Source: Thermoproteota archaeon (GTDB lineage Archaea; Korarchaeota; Korarchaeia; Korarchaeales; JAOZGB01). From it: 48,381 bases of DNA. How positions within the stretch are numbered: position 1 is the first letter of the stretch; each line of letters starts with the position of its first letter. The notes under the pieces were generated by a model. It saw only the letters and a list, made by a program, of their open reading frames with translations. It was not told where the DNA came from and searched no databases. Below are positions 28,052 through 37,610 of this stretch, piece by piece. The translations under genes were made by a program, and so were the position numbers. The stretch lies in contig JAOZGB010000012.1 of NCBI GenBank assembly GCA_027491935.1, positions 1-48,381 of the forward strand. The letters are read 5' to 3'.

Positions 28052-29419
28052 ATGATCCAAAATCTAAAAAGAATAGTTACGATGAGTATAACCTATAGAA
28101 CCCTTAATCAAACCTTTAACTTTGTTAGAAACTCAATACGTCAAAGTTTCATTATAAAAAAGCTTCGAAGAAGGATAGAAACAAGAAAGATAGAAACAGA
28201 CCTGAAAGCTGTTATACATGAATCACTCGCATTTAGATCTATAAAAAGGGTCCATGCTTACCTTGAAAGCCTCCACTATAAAATATACATGATTTGGACA
28301 AACCTACTTCCAGAAATCAGATGGGAAAGCTGGGTTACCAAACATCTAATGAGCCCACTCATCATTATAATAACTATACTGGTGTTTTTTTCGTCTGCAA
28401 AAACTCATTTTTCCACTAGAACTATAACAGTAGTTGTAGGCTGTTCATTAAGTTTCATGCTCGGCGCAATAATGGGTTATAAGGATTCGACAACGGTAAC
28501 GGCGGAAATCAAACCTAAAACTGTATTAAAAATCGGATTAGCGATGCTTTTCATCGGATACTTAGCGTTCACCTACCAGATCAGAATCGCAGGGGGTATT
28601 CCTCTTTTTAGTGAGGACGTAAGACGGAGACTGTTACCATTATACACTATGACGTCATGGTCAATAGTCCCCGGGAGCCTATACACGATAAGTAGCCTAA
28701 AAACGTCGAGAAATATTGAGGAAAAAGCTAAAACCAGATTTAAATCGTTACTAATCCTTGTCCCCTCACTTATCGCCGTAATACTACTAGCGTATAGAAC
28801 CGAGGTTGTAGCCCTTCTTATAGGTTATCTCGTGGTTGCATATTACATGGAGCTCGTGAGTCTTATGGAAATAGGGATAGCTGTAATAATGTCAAGCCTC
28901 CTATATCTTGGCATAAGTGTGCTAAGATACTGGCTTATAGGTGTAGCTTTTTCGCCTCTTCAAACAGTACTAATAAGAAATACGGTCACCTGTTCCAACC
29001 TCGACCTTCTAATAGAAAAATATGGTATAGGCGGATTAACGAAAGGATCTCTACACTGGGCCGTCTTAAGCTCGATGTTCAGGTCTCTTCCTGGCCCAAA
29101 AATAGCCCCACGTAGGATAGTGGCGTTTCTATTAAGGGGAACACCCTATATATCCATGACTTCAACGCTGTACGGCCCGTTAATAATAGATTTCGGACTT
29201 ATAGGAGCTCTCATTATACTTCTCCTATATGGCTTCATTATAGGTCTTGGCTACGGTCTTTCCATGAAGCCTAACTGTAAACCCCTTCTTGGCCCCTATT
29301 CGACGATGATAGCGTACACAATTGTTGCTGTAGAAACAGGATTGCTCGATTTAAACGTATATATCTACATTGCAATTTCCGTATCTATCCTACTCGCGTC
29401 AATAAAGGTCCATAGATGA
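28052..29419 (+). CDS. Polytopic membrane protein, oligosaccharide repeat-unit polymerase (Wzy)-like
   Basis: 455 aa, many TM segments; 'RIAGGIPLFSEDVRRRLLPLYTMTSWSIVPGSLYTI' resembles archaeal Wzy-type polymerases; adjacent glycosyltransferase. Confidence 0.5.
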   Translation: MIQNLKRIVTMSITYRTLNQTFNFVRNSIRQSFIIKKLRRRIETRKIETDLKAVIHESLAFRSIKRVHAYLESLHYKIYMIWTNLLPEIRWESWVTKHLMSPLIIIITILVFFSSAKTHFSTRTITVVVGCSLSFMLGAIMGYKDSTTVTAEIKPKTVLKIGLAMLFIGYLAFTYQIRIAGGIPLFSEDVRRRLLPLYTMTSWSIVPGSLYTISSLKTSRNIEEKAKTRFKSLLILVPSLIAVILLAYRTEVVALLIGYLVVAYYMELVSLMEIGIAVIMSSLLYLGISVLRYWLIGVAFSPLQTVLIRNTVTCSNLDLLIEKYGIGGLTKGSLHWAVLSSMFRSLPGPKIAPRRIVAFLLRGTPYISMTSTLYGPLIIDFGLIGALIILLLYGFIIGLGYGLSMKPNCKPLLGPYSTMIAYTIVAVETGLLDLNVYIYIAISVSILLASIKVHR

Positions 29420-29425
29420 TTAAAA

Positions 29426-30730
29426 ATGGACCAGCGAAGAGTTTACCTATATATAACATCGTGTTTCTTCTCTTTCTTGTACTTTTATTTTGCAAGCTAT
29501 TCAGGATTGATTTACGACGGAGGGCTATATGCATCTCTCGCATACTCTCTGCTAAACGGTTGCTACCGGTTTAATAATGGGCCGGGCGATGTTCCGCCAG
29601 GGTATCCTATAACTATGGCGCTTTTCATGGGAATACTAGGGATGGATGGATATCGTTATACGAGCCCGTTATTTGCTGTATTAACTCTTCTACTACTATA
29701 TTATATCATCAGCAAAGAGTCAAACCCTTTCATAGCTATGATATCCACTTTTCTCTTAGGATTAAGCCCTGTCTATATGGAAGTTGCCACAAGAACTACT
29801 CCTGACACTCTTCTGCTTTTTTTAACACTTTCGGCATATATACTAAACGATCTCGGTGGATCATTTAAAACGTTCTCCGTGATACCCGCTACTCTCGCTT
29901 TTCTTACAAAGTATAGTGCAGCTGTGTATCTCCTACCTCTCCTCTACGAGCATGTGAGGAGTAAACCAAGCAGTAAGCGGTTCATGTTTCAGCTATGTTT
30001 AATTATCATGATGATTTCTCCATGGGTGTACTGGTCGATGTCTAACCATGGAACACCTCTTGTCTCCCACTCCGCATATCTTATGAGGTACATAGGAGGA
30101 AATATAGAATACTCGCTGAGAGTCGTCCTTTTAAGGTTCTACATATACCTGCCCTTACCGATTTTCATACTGTCAATTGTGGGTTGGATGTCTAACCATA
30201 AGGTTAGGTGGGCTCAGAGAAGTTTTCTGCTGTTCATTCTTCCAGTCATTGCAAACATATTATGGTATCATCCTACCCTCAGATACTTGCTAATAGCACA
30301 CCTATCAATTTTGATTGCTGCCTCTCTCTCGGTTAGTAAGCTCAGCAGGAGATTGATACTATGCATATTTCTAATATGTGCGATATTCCAATGCAAATCA
30401 GGGTTAAGTCTAACATATAGTCATAACTGGACTTTTTCCTTAATTGAGGATGCAGGGATCTGGCTGAGAACCCATCTGTTAGGTAATATAACTATCTTAG
30501 CCCAGTCTTATAGACAGGTGCACTTCTTTTCTGGAAAGGTAACCCACTACTTCCCGGAAGAGATAAGAGTAGACAGGTATATAAAGGAGATGAACGTTTC
30601 CATAATAATAATCGACAGTTACGAGAAAACCACACCCAAATATGTCTACTATCACTTCAAGTTTTACCCTTACATAGTAGAATTTAGAGATAGAAGAGGC
30701 TTCGTAATCATAAAGGCTGTGCCAGGCTAA
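29426..30730 (+). CDS. GT39/ArnT-like membrane glycosyltransferase
   Basis: 434 aa; 'YDGGLYASLAYSLLNGCYRFNNGPGDVPPGYPITMALFMGILG' loop, then TM helices and 'ATLAFLTKYSAAVYLLPLLYEH', typical of GT-C Arn/PMT transferases. Confidence 0.75.
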   Translation: MDQRRVYLYITSCFFSFLYFYFASYSGLIYDGGLYASLAYSLLNGCYRFNNGPGDVPPGYPITMALFMGILGMDGYRYTSPLFAVLTLLLLYYIISKESNPFIAMISTFLLGLSPVYMEVATRTTPDTLLLFLTLSAYILNDLGGSFKTFSVIPATLAFLTKYSAAVYLLPLLYEHVRSKPSSKRFMFQLCLIIMMISPWVYWSMSNHGTPLVSHSAYLMRYIGGNIEYSLRVVLLRFYIYLPLPIFILSIVGWMSNHKVRWAQRSFLLFILPVIANILWYHPTLRYLLIAHLSILIAASLSVSKLSRRLILCIFLICAIFQCKSGLSLTYSHNWTFSLIEDAGIWLRTHLLGNITILAQSYRQVHFFSGKVTHYFPEEIRVDRYIKEMNVSIIIIDSYEKTTPKYVYYHFKFYPYIVEFRDRRGFVIIKAVPG

Positions 30731-32229
30731 CCATCCGTAAGATAAGATTTCCACCTTATTAGGATGGATTCTACATCTTTGTCTCCAGTAGCCTTCAACA
30801 GGTATTCTAGAAGCCTGATATGGTACCTGTGGTACCCTATATTAGCCTTGTTCCCCTTGGCATCGTAAAACGTCCAAGAGCCAGTATCATACTCTTTAAG
30901 ATGTCTCTTAGCCTCATCCATCCCGTATATAAACAGTTCGTACGATTTTGGGTTACCCGTAACCCTGTAAAACATATGTAATCCTCTAAGACTGGTCAAA
31001 AAACCGTTTAACACATAATTCTTCGAGCCAGGATATTCTGCATACCACCATTCATGACTGGTATCTACTTCCCTAACTCCACCCATGTATGAGGGGATAT
31101 CAAACACCGGAAGCAGCTTCAATCCAATTTCATAATAAATCTCCAACCCAGTAAGATTATACGCATAGGATAATATTTCAAGCAGGACACCCTGAGCCAT
31201 CGCTGAAATCCAGGGTGGTTCAACCCCGGAGTAGGGGAAGAGAAATCCATACTCATGAGAAATATAAGGCTTCGAATTTTTACCAACGTCTAATACAAGA
31301 GTTCTAAACTCTGCTTGAAGTATCACTCTATCAACTCTAATCCTCTCTCCTCTATATTCCAACTTTAACTCAGGCTTAAACATAGAAAGTTCGGCGCTAA
31401 CCTCTCCTCCTGGAGTCTTTGGAACCGGGATGCTCATTTCACCGTATCCGTAATCCAGATTTAGCAGTCCTCCTCCACCCGAATATTCGATGAAAAGTTT
31501 ACTTACCTCGGAAGTATTTTCGACATGGAGCCTTGCTTCCATGTTGGGGATGAGATATCTAAAGCTTACATTTTCGTCAATAAACGGTTGAGACCATCCT
31601 GGCGAGGGCAAAATTCTCAAAGGCATGTGAATATCTTGATCCTCCATACATGCCCTCCAAACAGCATGTTTAAGAGACCAATTTAAAACTCTCATAAAAA
31701 ATTCTCTGTAAAAAGGCTCCCCGGTTTCGATATAATCAAGATATGCTGCCTGTCCCATCCAGAAAATAGTCTCAGGATTGTAGTATAGTCTCCCGCCATT
31801 AGTCCCCTCATATAGAACTAAGGCTATCCTTTCATCGTGAAAGGGTACTATCTCAGGATAGTTTCTAATAATAGCGTTTAAGTGTCCTTTAAGCTCACCT
31901 CCTACTTTCTCCCTCATTTCCTTAATGAGTTCTTTTCTTCCCTCTTCAGGTCTTAAACCGTATTCAAGATTACTTAATTCTTCTTCCAGCCTACAAATCT
32001 CCCTTACCATCTCAGAGTAGTCGAACATAGCTTTATTAACATATTTTGAATCCGTTGTGAGAAGAACATCTTCTAAGATGGAGTCCCTCTGCGACCTAAG
32101 ATTGTCGAGCTTCGCTCTCAAAATACGGATTTTCGCTTCACTTATGCATTTTTCACCTTTGTAGAGGGAAATAAGCAATAATATTATAATCAGGGGAATT
32201 ACTATTACCCTCCGCCCATTCACATTCAT
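30727..32229 (-). CDS. Membrane-anchored D-glucuronyl C5-epimerase-like protein
   Basis: 500 aa, N-terminal TM anchor. C-terminus 'NYVLNGFLTSLRGLHMFYRVTGNPKSYELFIYGMDEAKRHLKEYDTGSWTFYDAKGNKANIGYHRYHIRLLEYLLKATGD' fits the C5-epimerase C-terminal pattern (LNGF..SL.GL, LF..G, YDTG...YD, YH..H...L). Confidence 0.8.
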   Translation of the reverse strand: MNVNGRRVIVIPLIIILLLISLYKGEKCISEAKIRILRAKLDNLRSQRDSILEDVLLTTDSKYVNKAMFDYSEMVREICRLEEELSNLEYGLRPEEGRKELIKEMREKVGGELKGHLNAIIRNYPEIVPFHDERIALVLYEGTNGGRLYYNPETIFWMGQAAYLDYIETGEPFYREFFMRVLNWSLKHAVWRACMEDQDIHMPLRILPSPGWSQPFIDENVSFRYLIPNMEARLHVENTSEVSKLFIEYSGGGGLLNLDYGYGEMSIPVPKTPGGEVSAELSMFKPELKLEYRGERIRVDRVILQAEFRTLVLDVGKNSKPYISHEYGFLFPYSGVEPPWISAMAQGVLLEILSYAYNLTGLEIYYEIGLKLLPVFDIPSYMGGVREVDTSHEWWYAEYPGSKNYVLNGFLTSLRGLHMFYRVTGNPKSYELFIYGMDEAKRHLKEYDTGSWTFYDAKGNKANIGYHRYHIRLLEYLLKATGDKDVESILIRWKSYLTDG

Positions 32230-32444
32230 TTTAAACCCCTAAATCATTTAACAGTTTAATTCTGACGGTATTACTTAAGAGCAGACCCGGATGATTTGGG
32301 AGTTTTAAGGCTACTCAATAGTGTACGCTTCACCTATACCGCTCTGAAAGTGAAGATTTGAAGAATATAAATCGAACTATTCATCTTAGGGAGTTAGTTG
32401 GTAGGACAAGTTATATACGTGGCATTGTAGGAGAATATGCAAAC

Positions 32445-32452
32445 TTTATATG
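32445..32452 (+). promoter_or_regulatory. Putative TATA box for aglB
   Basis: 'gcaaacTTTATATG' about 25-28 nt upstream of the GTG at 32473, consistent with a leaderless transcript. Confidence 0.4.
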
Positions 32453-32472
32453 ATATAGCTTTCTATAGTTGA

Positions 32473-34503
32473 GTGCTGGTAGGATTGGAGGCGCTGACTG
32501 GAATCTTTCAGAAACCGCTTATAAGGAGATGTATAATTATCTTGTTGGTTCTAGGAGCGTTTACTCTATCTGTTTATATTAGAGTCCTCCCTGCTTTAAG
32601 GTATGGAGAGCACCTTCCAGGCGATGACCCTCTACTCCATTATAGAATGACAGAGTATGTTGTTGAGAATGGGGCATTGCCAAGTAGAGATCCTTATGCT
32701 TGGCATCCTTGGAGTTATAATCCGAATCATGTCTTGCCTGTTCTACACTACTATGTTGGAGCATATCTATACAAGCTCTCTAAGATTTTCGTGCCAGAAC
32801 TTTCAATTCACGATTTTTGCGTATATGTCCCGGCTGTTTTCTCCTCGTTCGCTATACCTCTCGTATACCTGATAGGAAGGGATGTGTGGGATGAGTCTTC
32901 AGGGGTTTTTGCAGCTTTCGGGCTAGCCACGGTTCTTGCATATTACGAAAGAACATTCTCCTCGTTCTATAGACACGAACAATTTGCGATCCCGGGAATA
33001 TTACTATCCATATACTTGACAATTAAAGCTTTCAAGTCGGAAGAGCTCTACAAAACGATAATATACTCAATGATATCTGGTTTCGCCTCAATATATGTAG
33101 CTGGAATGTGGAAGGGTTTCAGGTTCTTGCTTGATGGATATGCGCTATTTATGCTACTATTGGTTTTTCTGGGGCGGATAGATCTGAAAAGTGAGCTTTC
33201 TCTATCGATAACCATGTTGTACACGATTGCGGGAACCTTATGGTTTTCTAATCTCGCTTACACCTTTTTCCCAGACGACCTTGAAGCCTACATAGCCTAT
33301 GGGGCTATACTTTCCGCAGTTATATATGAGCTTCTGCCTCGCTTAAAGCTGAAGGTAAGGTATAGAAGCCTTTTTTCAATCGTTTTATCCATCGTAATAA
33401 TGCTCCTTCCCTATCTAGGTCTCGGCACACCCCTGCGGGGTAGACTGCTCAGAGTTGTTAACCCATTCACAGAGTTCGAGAGAGGCTCTGTGGTTTACAC
33501 GGTTGCGGAACATTCTACAGGCCGGCTCTTCTTTGACTTCAACTTCTTACTTCCCATAGCCCTTATAGGTCTGGTCTTTTTTGCTAAAAGGTGGGGTGAC
33601 AAGTCTTCCTTGCTAGTTATGCTAGCTACACTAACATCATTATACTTTGCTTGGTCCATGGCTAGACTACCTCCATTAGCAGCGCCATTCGTGGCAGTAG
33701 CGTCAGGAATAACATGGTCTCAGAGTTATAAAACTCTTAAAGACAGGATAAAAACCGTCCAAAGAATAAAGCAAGTTCGTGTTAAGAAGAGAAGGAAAGC
33801 AAAAACAAGGTATGATCTCCTAATAAGTCCCCTCCTTTTATCATTACTTATTATTACATGTCTCGTCGGCTCATCAGTTCAGACATACCGTTTGATACCG
33901 AGCCTATCCTACAGCGATCCCCTAGACCCGGAATGGCAGGCTGCATTTAAATGGCTTAGGGAAAATACTGATAGCAATGACGTAGTAATGTCGTGGTGGG
34001 ATTATGGCTACTGGATAGTTAACGGGTCTATGAGGGTTACAATGGCAGACGGGCTTACAATCAACTCTTCACAGATAAGAGTAATAGCCACGGCATTCAT
34101 GGGTAGTGAAGAGGAGGCTTACGACATTTGTATGAGATACAATATAAGCTATGTAGTAGTTGACCTGTTAGGAGAACTTGCTGGAAACTCCGGCCAGCTT
34201 TTCAGCGGAGACGGCAAGTGGGTTGCAATAGGGTGGATAGCTAAGAAGTTTACATATAACCCCTACTCGCCAAAGACGGTAAGACAATTTTACCAGTACG
34301 ACTTTAAAAGATACTTCCAAGTAAGAGATTCTCAAATTACGCTTAATTACATGACCGCCCTTAACATTACATTATTCAAGATGGGAATCGAAGCTGGCTA
34401 TAACTATCATGTTCTAAAATACTTTAGGCTGGTGTTTCCCAGTAATCTGACTGAGGGGACCGCCCCAAGGGTGGCGATCTTCGAGGTTATAAAAACACCG
34501 TAA
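32473..34503 (+). CDS. aglB: Archaeal oligosaccharyltransferase STT3/AglB
   Basis: 676 aa GT-C protein; N-terminal 'LPGDDPLLHYRMTEY' and WWDYGYW motif (33994-34014). Confidence 0.93.
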   Translation: MLVGLEALTGIFQKPLIRRCIIILLVLGAFTLSVYIRVLPALRYGEHLPGDDPLLHYRMTEYVVENGALPSRDPYAWHPWSYNPNHVLPVLHYYVGAYLYKLSKIFVPELSIHDFCVYVPAVFSSFAIPLVYLIGRDVWDESSGVFAAFGLATVLAYYERTFSSFYRHEQFAIPGILLSIYLTIKAFKSEELYKTIIYSMISGFASIYVAGMWKGFRFLLDGYALFMLLLVFLGRIDLKSELSLSITMLYTIAGTLWFSNLAYTFFPDDLEAYIAYGAILSAVIYELLPRLKLKVRYRSLFSIVLSIVIMLLPYLGLGTPLRGRLLRVVNPFTEFERGSVVYTVAEHSTGRLFFDFNFLLPIALIGLVFFAKRWGDKSSLLVMLATLTSLYFAWSMARLPPLAAPFVAVASGITWSQSYKTLKDRIKTVQRIKQVRVKKRRKAKTRYDLLISPLLLSLLIITCLVGSSVQTYRLIPSLSYSDPLDPEWQAAFKWLRENTDSNDVVMSWWDYGYWIVNGSMRVTMADGLTINSSQIRVIATAFMGSEEEAYDICMRYNISYVVVDLLGELAGNSGQLFSGDGKWVAIGWIAKKFTYNPYSPKTVRQFYQYDFKRYFQVRDSQITLNYMTALNITLFKMGIEAGYNYHVLKYFRLVFPSNLTEGTAPRVAIFEVIKTP

Positions 34504-34513
34504 GGTCGCTAAA

Positions 34514-35800
34514 TTGAAAAGAGTGGTTTTTATAATTCTTGATGGTCTTGGAGACAGACCTATAGCCGATCTAGGTTATAAAACACCGCTTCAGGCAGCT
34601 TTTAAGCCTAATATCGATAAACTAGCCTCAAAAGGAATGATTGGGCTTGTTCATCCAATTTCACCAGGAGTTCCGCCGGGTAGCGATAGTGCGCATTTAG
34701 CATATTTCGGATATGACCCGAATACTGAAAACCCTGGTCGGGGTAGTCTAGAAGCTCTCGGTTACGGAATAAAAATTGGAGATGATACAATCGCCTTTAG
34801 GGTTAACTTTGCAACGTTATCCGGGGATGTTATAATCGACAGAAGGGCGGGGAGAATAGAGAGTGAGTATGCTTCACAGTTGGCTGACGAAGTAAATCGG
34901 GAAATTGGGAGAATTGACGGTTTCGATTTCAAATTGATAAATACGTTAGACCATAGGGGGATTCTTATAGTTTCCGGGTTAAATGTGTCTAGAGAAGTTA
35001 CCGACACTGATCCTCACATCATAGGTGTTCCACCATTAAAATGTATGCCTCTTGAGAAGGCTTCTAACCCTGACAATGCTAAAAGAACGGCAAATGCCAT
35101 TAATAGATACCTGAGACGTGTTAGAGATGTGTTATGTAAGTCTGAGGTGAATAAGCAGAGAATGGCGGAGGGAAAGCCCCCTGCCAATGTTATTCTTATA
35201 AGAGGGGCAGGAGTAAAATCTTCCCTTGAAAGTTTCAATGACAGGTGGGGTTTTAAAGCTGCCTGTATAGCAGGGGGGCCTCTCTACAAAGGTGTAGCAG
35301 CAGCGCTGGGAATGGATATTGTAAATGTACCTGGAGCAACTGGAAGGGTGGATAGCGATTTTAACTCCAAATTTAGATATGCCGCCAGAATTGTTAGGGA
35401 ATACGATTTCGTATTTATTCATATTAAAGCTACCGATATAGCTTCTCACGATAGGAAACCGTCGCTAAAGGTGAAATTAATAGAGAAAATAGATCATGAG
35501 ATGGAAATTCTAAGTAATCTTAGCTCCGAGGGCGTATTAATCGTACTTACAGGTGACCATTCAACATCATGTATCACTGGCATGCATACTGGAGATCCTG
35601 TTCCAATACTTTTTTATGATGGGGTAAGGATTGATGGAGTTAAGAGATTCGATGAAATATCCGCAGTTGCTGGAGGACTGGGATTTATTAGAGGATTAAA
35701 CATAATGCCTCTTGTCCTTAACGCGGCTGATCGAGCTGAAGAGTTCGGAATTAAAACATCTTCGAAGCCCCGAATGTACCGCATGCATTACAACAGGTAA
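34514..35800 (+). CDS. apgM: Archaeal-type 2,3-bisphosphoglycerate-independent phosphoglycerate mutase
   Basis: 428 aa; 'VVFIILDGLGDRPIADLGYKTPLQAAFKPNIDKLASKGMIGLVHPISPGVPPGSDSAHLAYFGYDP' and 'VLTGDHSTSCITGMHTGDPVPILFY'. Confidence 0.95.
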   Translation: MKRVVFIILDGLGDRPIADLGYKTPLQAAFKPNIDKLASKGMIGLVHPISPGVPPGSDSAHLAYFGYDPNTENPGRGSLEALGYGIKIGDDTIAFRVNFATLSGDVIIDRRAGRIESEYASQLADEVNREIGRIDGFDFKLINTLDHRGILIVSGLNVSREVTDTDPHIIGVPPLKCMPLEKASNPDNAKRTANAINRYLRRVRDVLCKSEVNKQRMAEGKPPANVILIRGAGVKSSLESFNDRWGFKAACIAGGPLYKGVAAALGMDIVNVPGATGRVDSDFNSKFRYAARIVREYDFVFIHIKATDIASHDRKPSLKVKLIEKIDHEMEILSNLSSEGVLIVLTGDHSTSCITGMHTGDPVPILFYDGVRIDGVKRFDEISAVAGGLGFIRGLNIMPLVLNAADRAEEFGIKTSSKPRMYRMHYNR

Positions 35801-35840
35801 ATTAAATAATTCTGTACTGGCCTAATACTATAGTGAGTTT

Positions 35841-36827
35841 ATGCCTAGGAAAAAATCTGAAGGAGATTTTGAGGCTGGCGGTGAGCCTACGACCGTTGAC
35901 CTTACAGAACTTGAGGGGGTAGGTCCTCAAACAGCTGGAAAACTTGCTTCTATGGGCTATACCACTTTTGAATCTATAGCAGTTGCGTCTCCAGCTGAAC
36001 TAGCAGCATCGATAGGAGTAAGCGAGACAACAGCTTCAAAGATAATAGCATCCGCGAGGAAAAGACTAAAAATTGGTGTAGAAACCGCATATGACTATTA
36101 TTTAAAGAGGAAAAACATAGTTAAAATAACAACTGGAGTCCGCTCTCTAGATAGTCTTATTGGCGGGGGGATAGAAACTCAAACAATAACAGAGATATAC
36201 GGGCCGTACGGCTCTGGGAAGACGCAGCTCGCCCATCAACTTGCAGTTACAACACAGCTCCCTATCGACAAAGGCGGGTATGAAAAAGGAGTCCTCTATA
36301 TAGATACCGAACACACGTTTAGACCTGAAAGAATAGCACAAATAGCTGAGGCGTTCGGTTTAGACCCGGTTGAAACGTTAAAAAATATTTGGTACGCCAG
36401 GGTCTTCACCTCAGACCATCAGATGCTCATAACAGAAAAAGCTGAAGCTTTAATGAGGCCCAAGAACATAGGGTTAGTGATCATAGATTCTTTGATAAGT
36501 CATTTCAGGGGTGAATATGTGGGGAGGGAAACGCTCGCTGTGAGGCAGCAAAAACTCAACCTCTACATGCATAAACTCTTAAAACTTGCAACAGTCTACA
36601 ACGCTGCGGTACTCGTAACGAACCAGGTGCTAGCTGACCCGTCAACCTTTTATGGAGACCCCACCAGGCCGGCGGGCGGCCACATCCTCGGCCACGGTGT
36701 GACAATGAGGCTTTACATTAGGAAGGGAAAGAAAGGAGTCAGAGTAATAAGGCTCATGAAAAGCCCATACCTACCTGAAGGTGAAGTTGAAGTACTGATA
36801 ACGGAGAAGGGGATAATCGAAGCATAA
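35841..36827 (+). CDS. radA: DNA repair/recombination protein RadA (no intein)
   Basis: 328 aa; HhH 'LEGVGPQTAGKLASMGYTTFESIAVASPAELA', Walker A 'GPYGSGKTQLAHQL', 'GLVIIDSLISHFRGEYVGRETLAVRQQKL', 'VTNQV'. Confidence 0.97.
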   Translation: MPRKKSEGDFEAGGEPTTVDLTELEGVGPQTAGKLASMGYTTFESIAVASPAELAASIGVSETTASKIIASARKRLKIGVETAYDYYLKRKNIVKITTGVRSLDSLIGGGIETQTITEIYGPYGSGKTQLAHQLAVTTQLPIDKGGYEKGVLYIDTEHTFRPERIAQIAEAFGLDPVETLKNIWYARVFTSDHQMLITEKAEALMRPKNIGLVIIDSLISHFRGEYVGRETLAVRQQKLNLYMHKLLKLATVYNAAVLVTNQVLADPSTFYGDPTRPAGGHILGHGVTMRLYIRKGKKGVRVIRLMKSPYLPEGEVEVLITEKGIIEA

Positions 36828-36833
36828 ATACTT

Positions 36834-37559
36834 CTATGATCTCCCAGATTCATACAGTGACCTTTTTAGGTCATAATCCCTCCGTGTACATCTGAACCTC
36901 GCCGGGCAGCCATAAACTACGGTTCCTTCATCTACGTCTCTGGTGACTACGGAGCCTGCTCCTATTACCGCCCTCCTCCCTATCCTAACCCCTGCTATTA
37001 AGATGGAGCCTGCTCCTATTACCGCCCCTTCCCCTATCACTACACCTTCCAACCTCTTACTGACAGGATATTTATCGTTAGTTATGATGACGCAAGGCCC
37101 TATAAAGACGTTATCTTCAATTTTAGATCCTGGAGGAATGTAGTTCCCAGATTGGATGTTCACATTTCTACCAATAAAACTATTGCCGTCTATAATAGTA
37201 TGTGAACCTATTTTAGAGTTAGATCCAACCTTTACTTCTTCCCGTATCATAATTGAATGTCCTGTCTCGACATTATCCCCTAGAACAGCTGTCTCGTAGA
37301 TTACTGAGTGGCTTCGAATGAAGCACCTCTCACCTAAGACCGAACCTAAACCCTCACCCTTTACATACCTTTCAACAATGTTAACACCATTTTTAACCGA
37401 TTCCAGGAGCGGCCCCCGTAATGGGTATCCTATAATGCTAAATGACCCGATGTAACATCCATCCCCAACCCTACTTTTTCCCAAAATGATTGAACCAGGG
37501 CCGAGCTGGACATTCCTGCCGATTACAGCCGCCTCTGAGATTAGATTCCTGAAACCCAT
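36834..37559 (-). CDS. Left-handed beta-helix (hexapeptide repeat) acyltransferase
   Basis: 241 aa; repeated [IV]G.G hexapeptides, 'GPCVIITNDKYPVSKRLEGVVIGEGAVIGAGSILIAGVRIGRRAVIGAGSVVTRDVDEGTVVYGCPAR'. Confidence 0.9.
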   Translation of the reverse strand: MGFRNLISEAAVIGRNVQLGPGSIILGKSRVGDGCYIGSFSIIGYPLRGPLLESVKNGVNIVERYVKGEGLGSVLGERCFIRSHSVIYETAVLGDNVETGHSIMIREEVKVGSNSKIGSHTIIDGNSFIGRNVNIQSGNYIPPGSKIEDNVFIGPCVIITNDKYPVSKRLEGVVIGEGAVIGAGSILIAGVRIGRRAVIGAGSVVTRDVDEGTVVYGCPARFRCTRRDYDLKRSLYESGRS

Positions 37560-37610
37560 AAAGCATTATACCTATGAGAAAATATTTTACATTTACCCCG
37601 CATAACCTCA

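Noticed and set aside
32284-32345. Possible C/D box sRNA in the 243-bp aglB upstream region (GGATGATTT ... CTGA)
   Set aside because: Only a partial match to the C box RTGATGA, no clear C'/D' pair or terminal stem; insufficient to call.
36951-37027. 23-nt direct repeat GGAGCCTGCTCCTATTACCGCCC at 36951-36973 and 37005-37027
   Set aside because: The 54-nt spacing equals one 18-residue coil of the left-handed beta-helix acyltransferase; the repeat encodes the VIGAGS hexapeptides and is not a mobile or CRISPR-like repeat.
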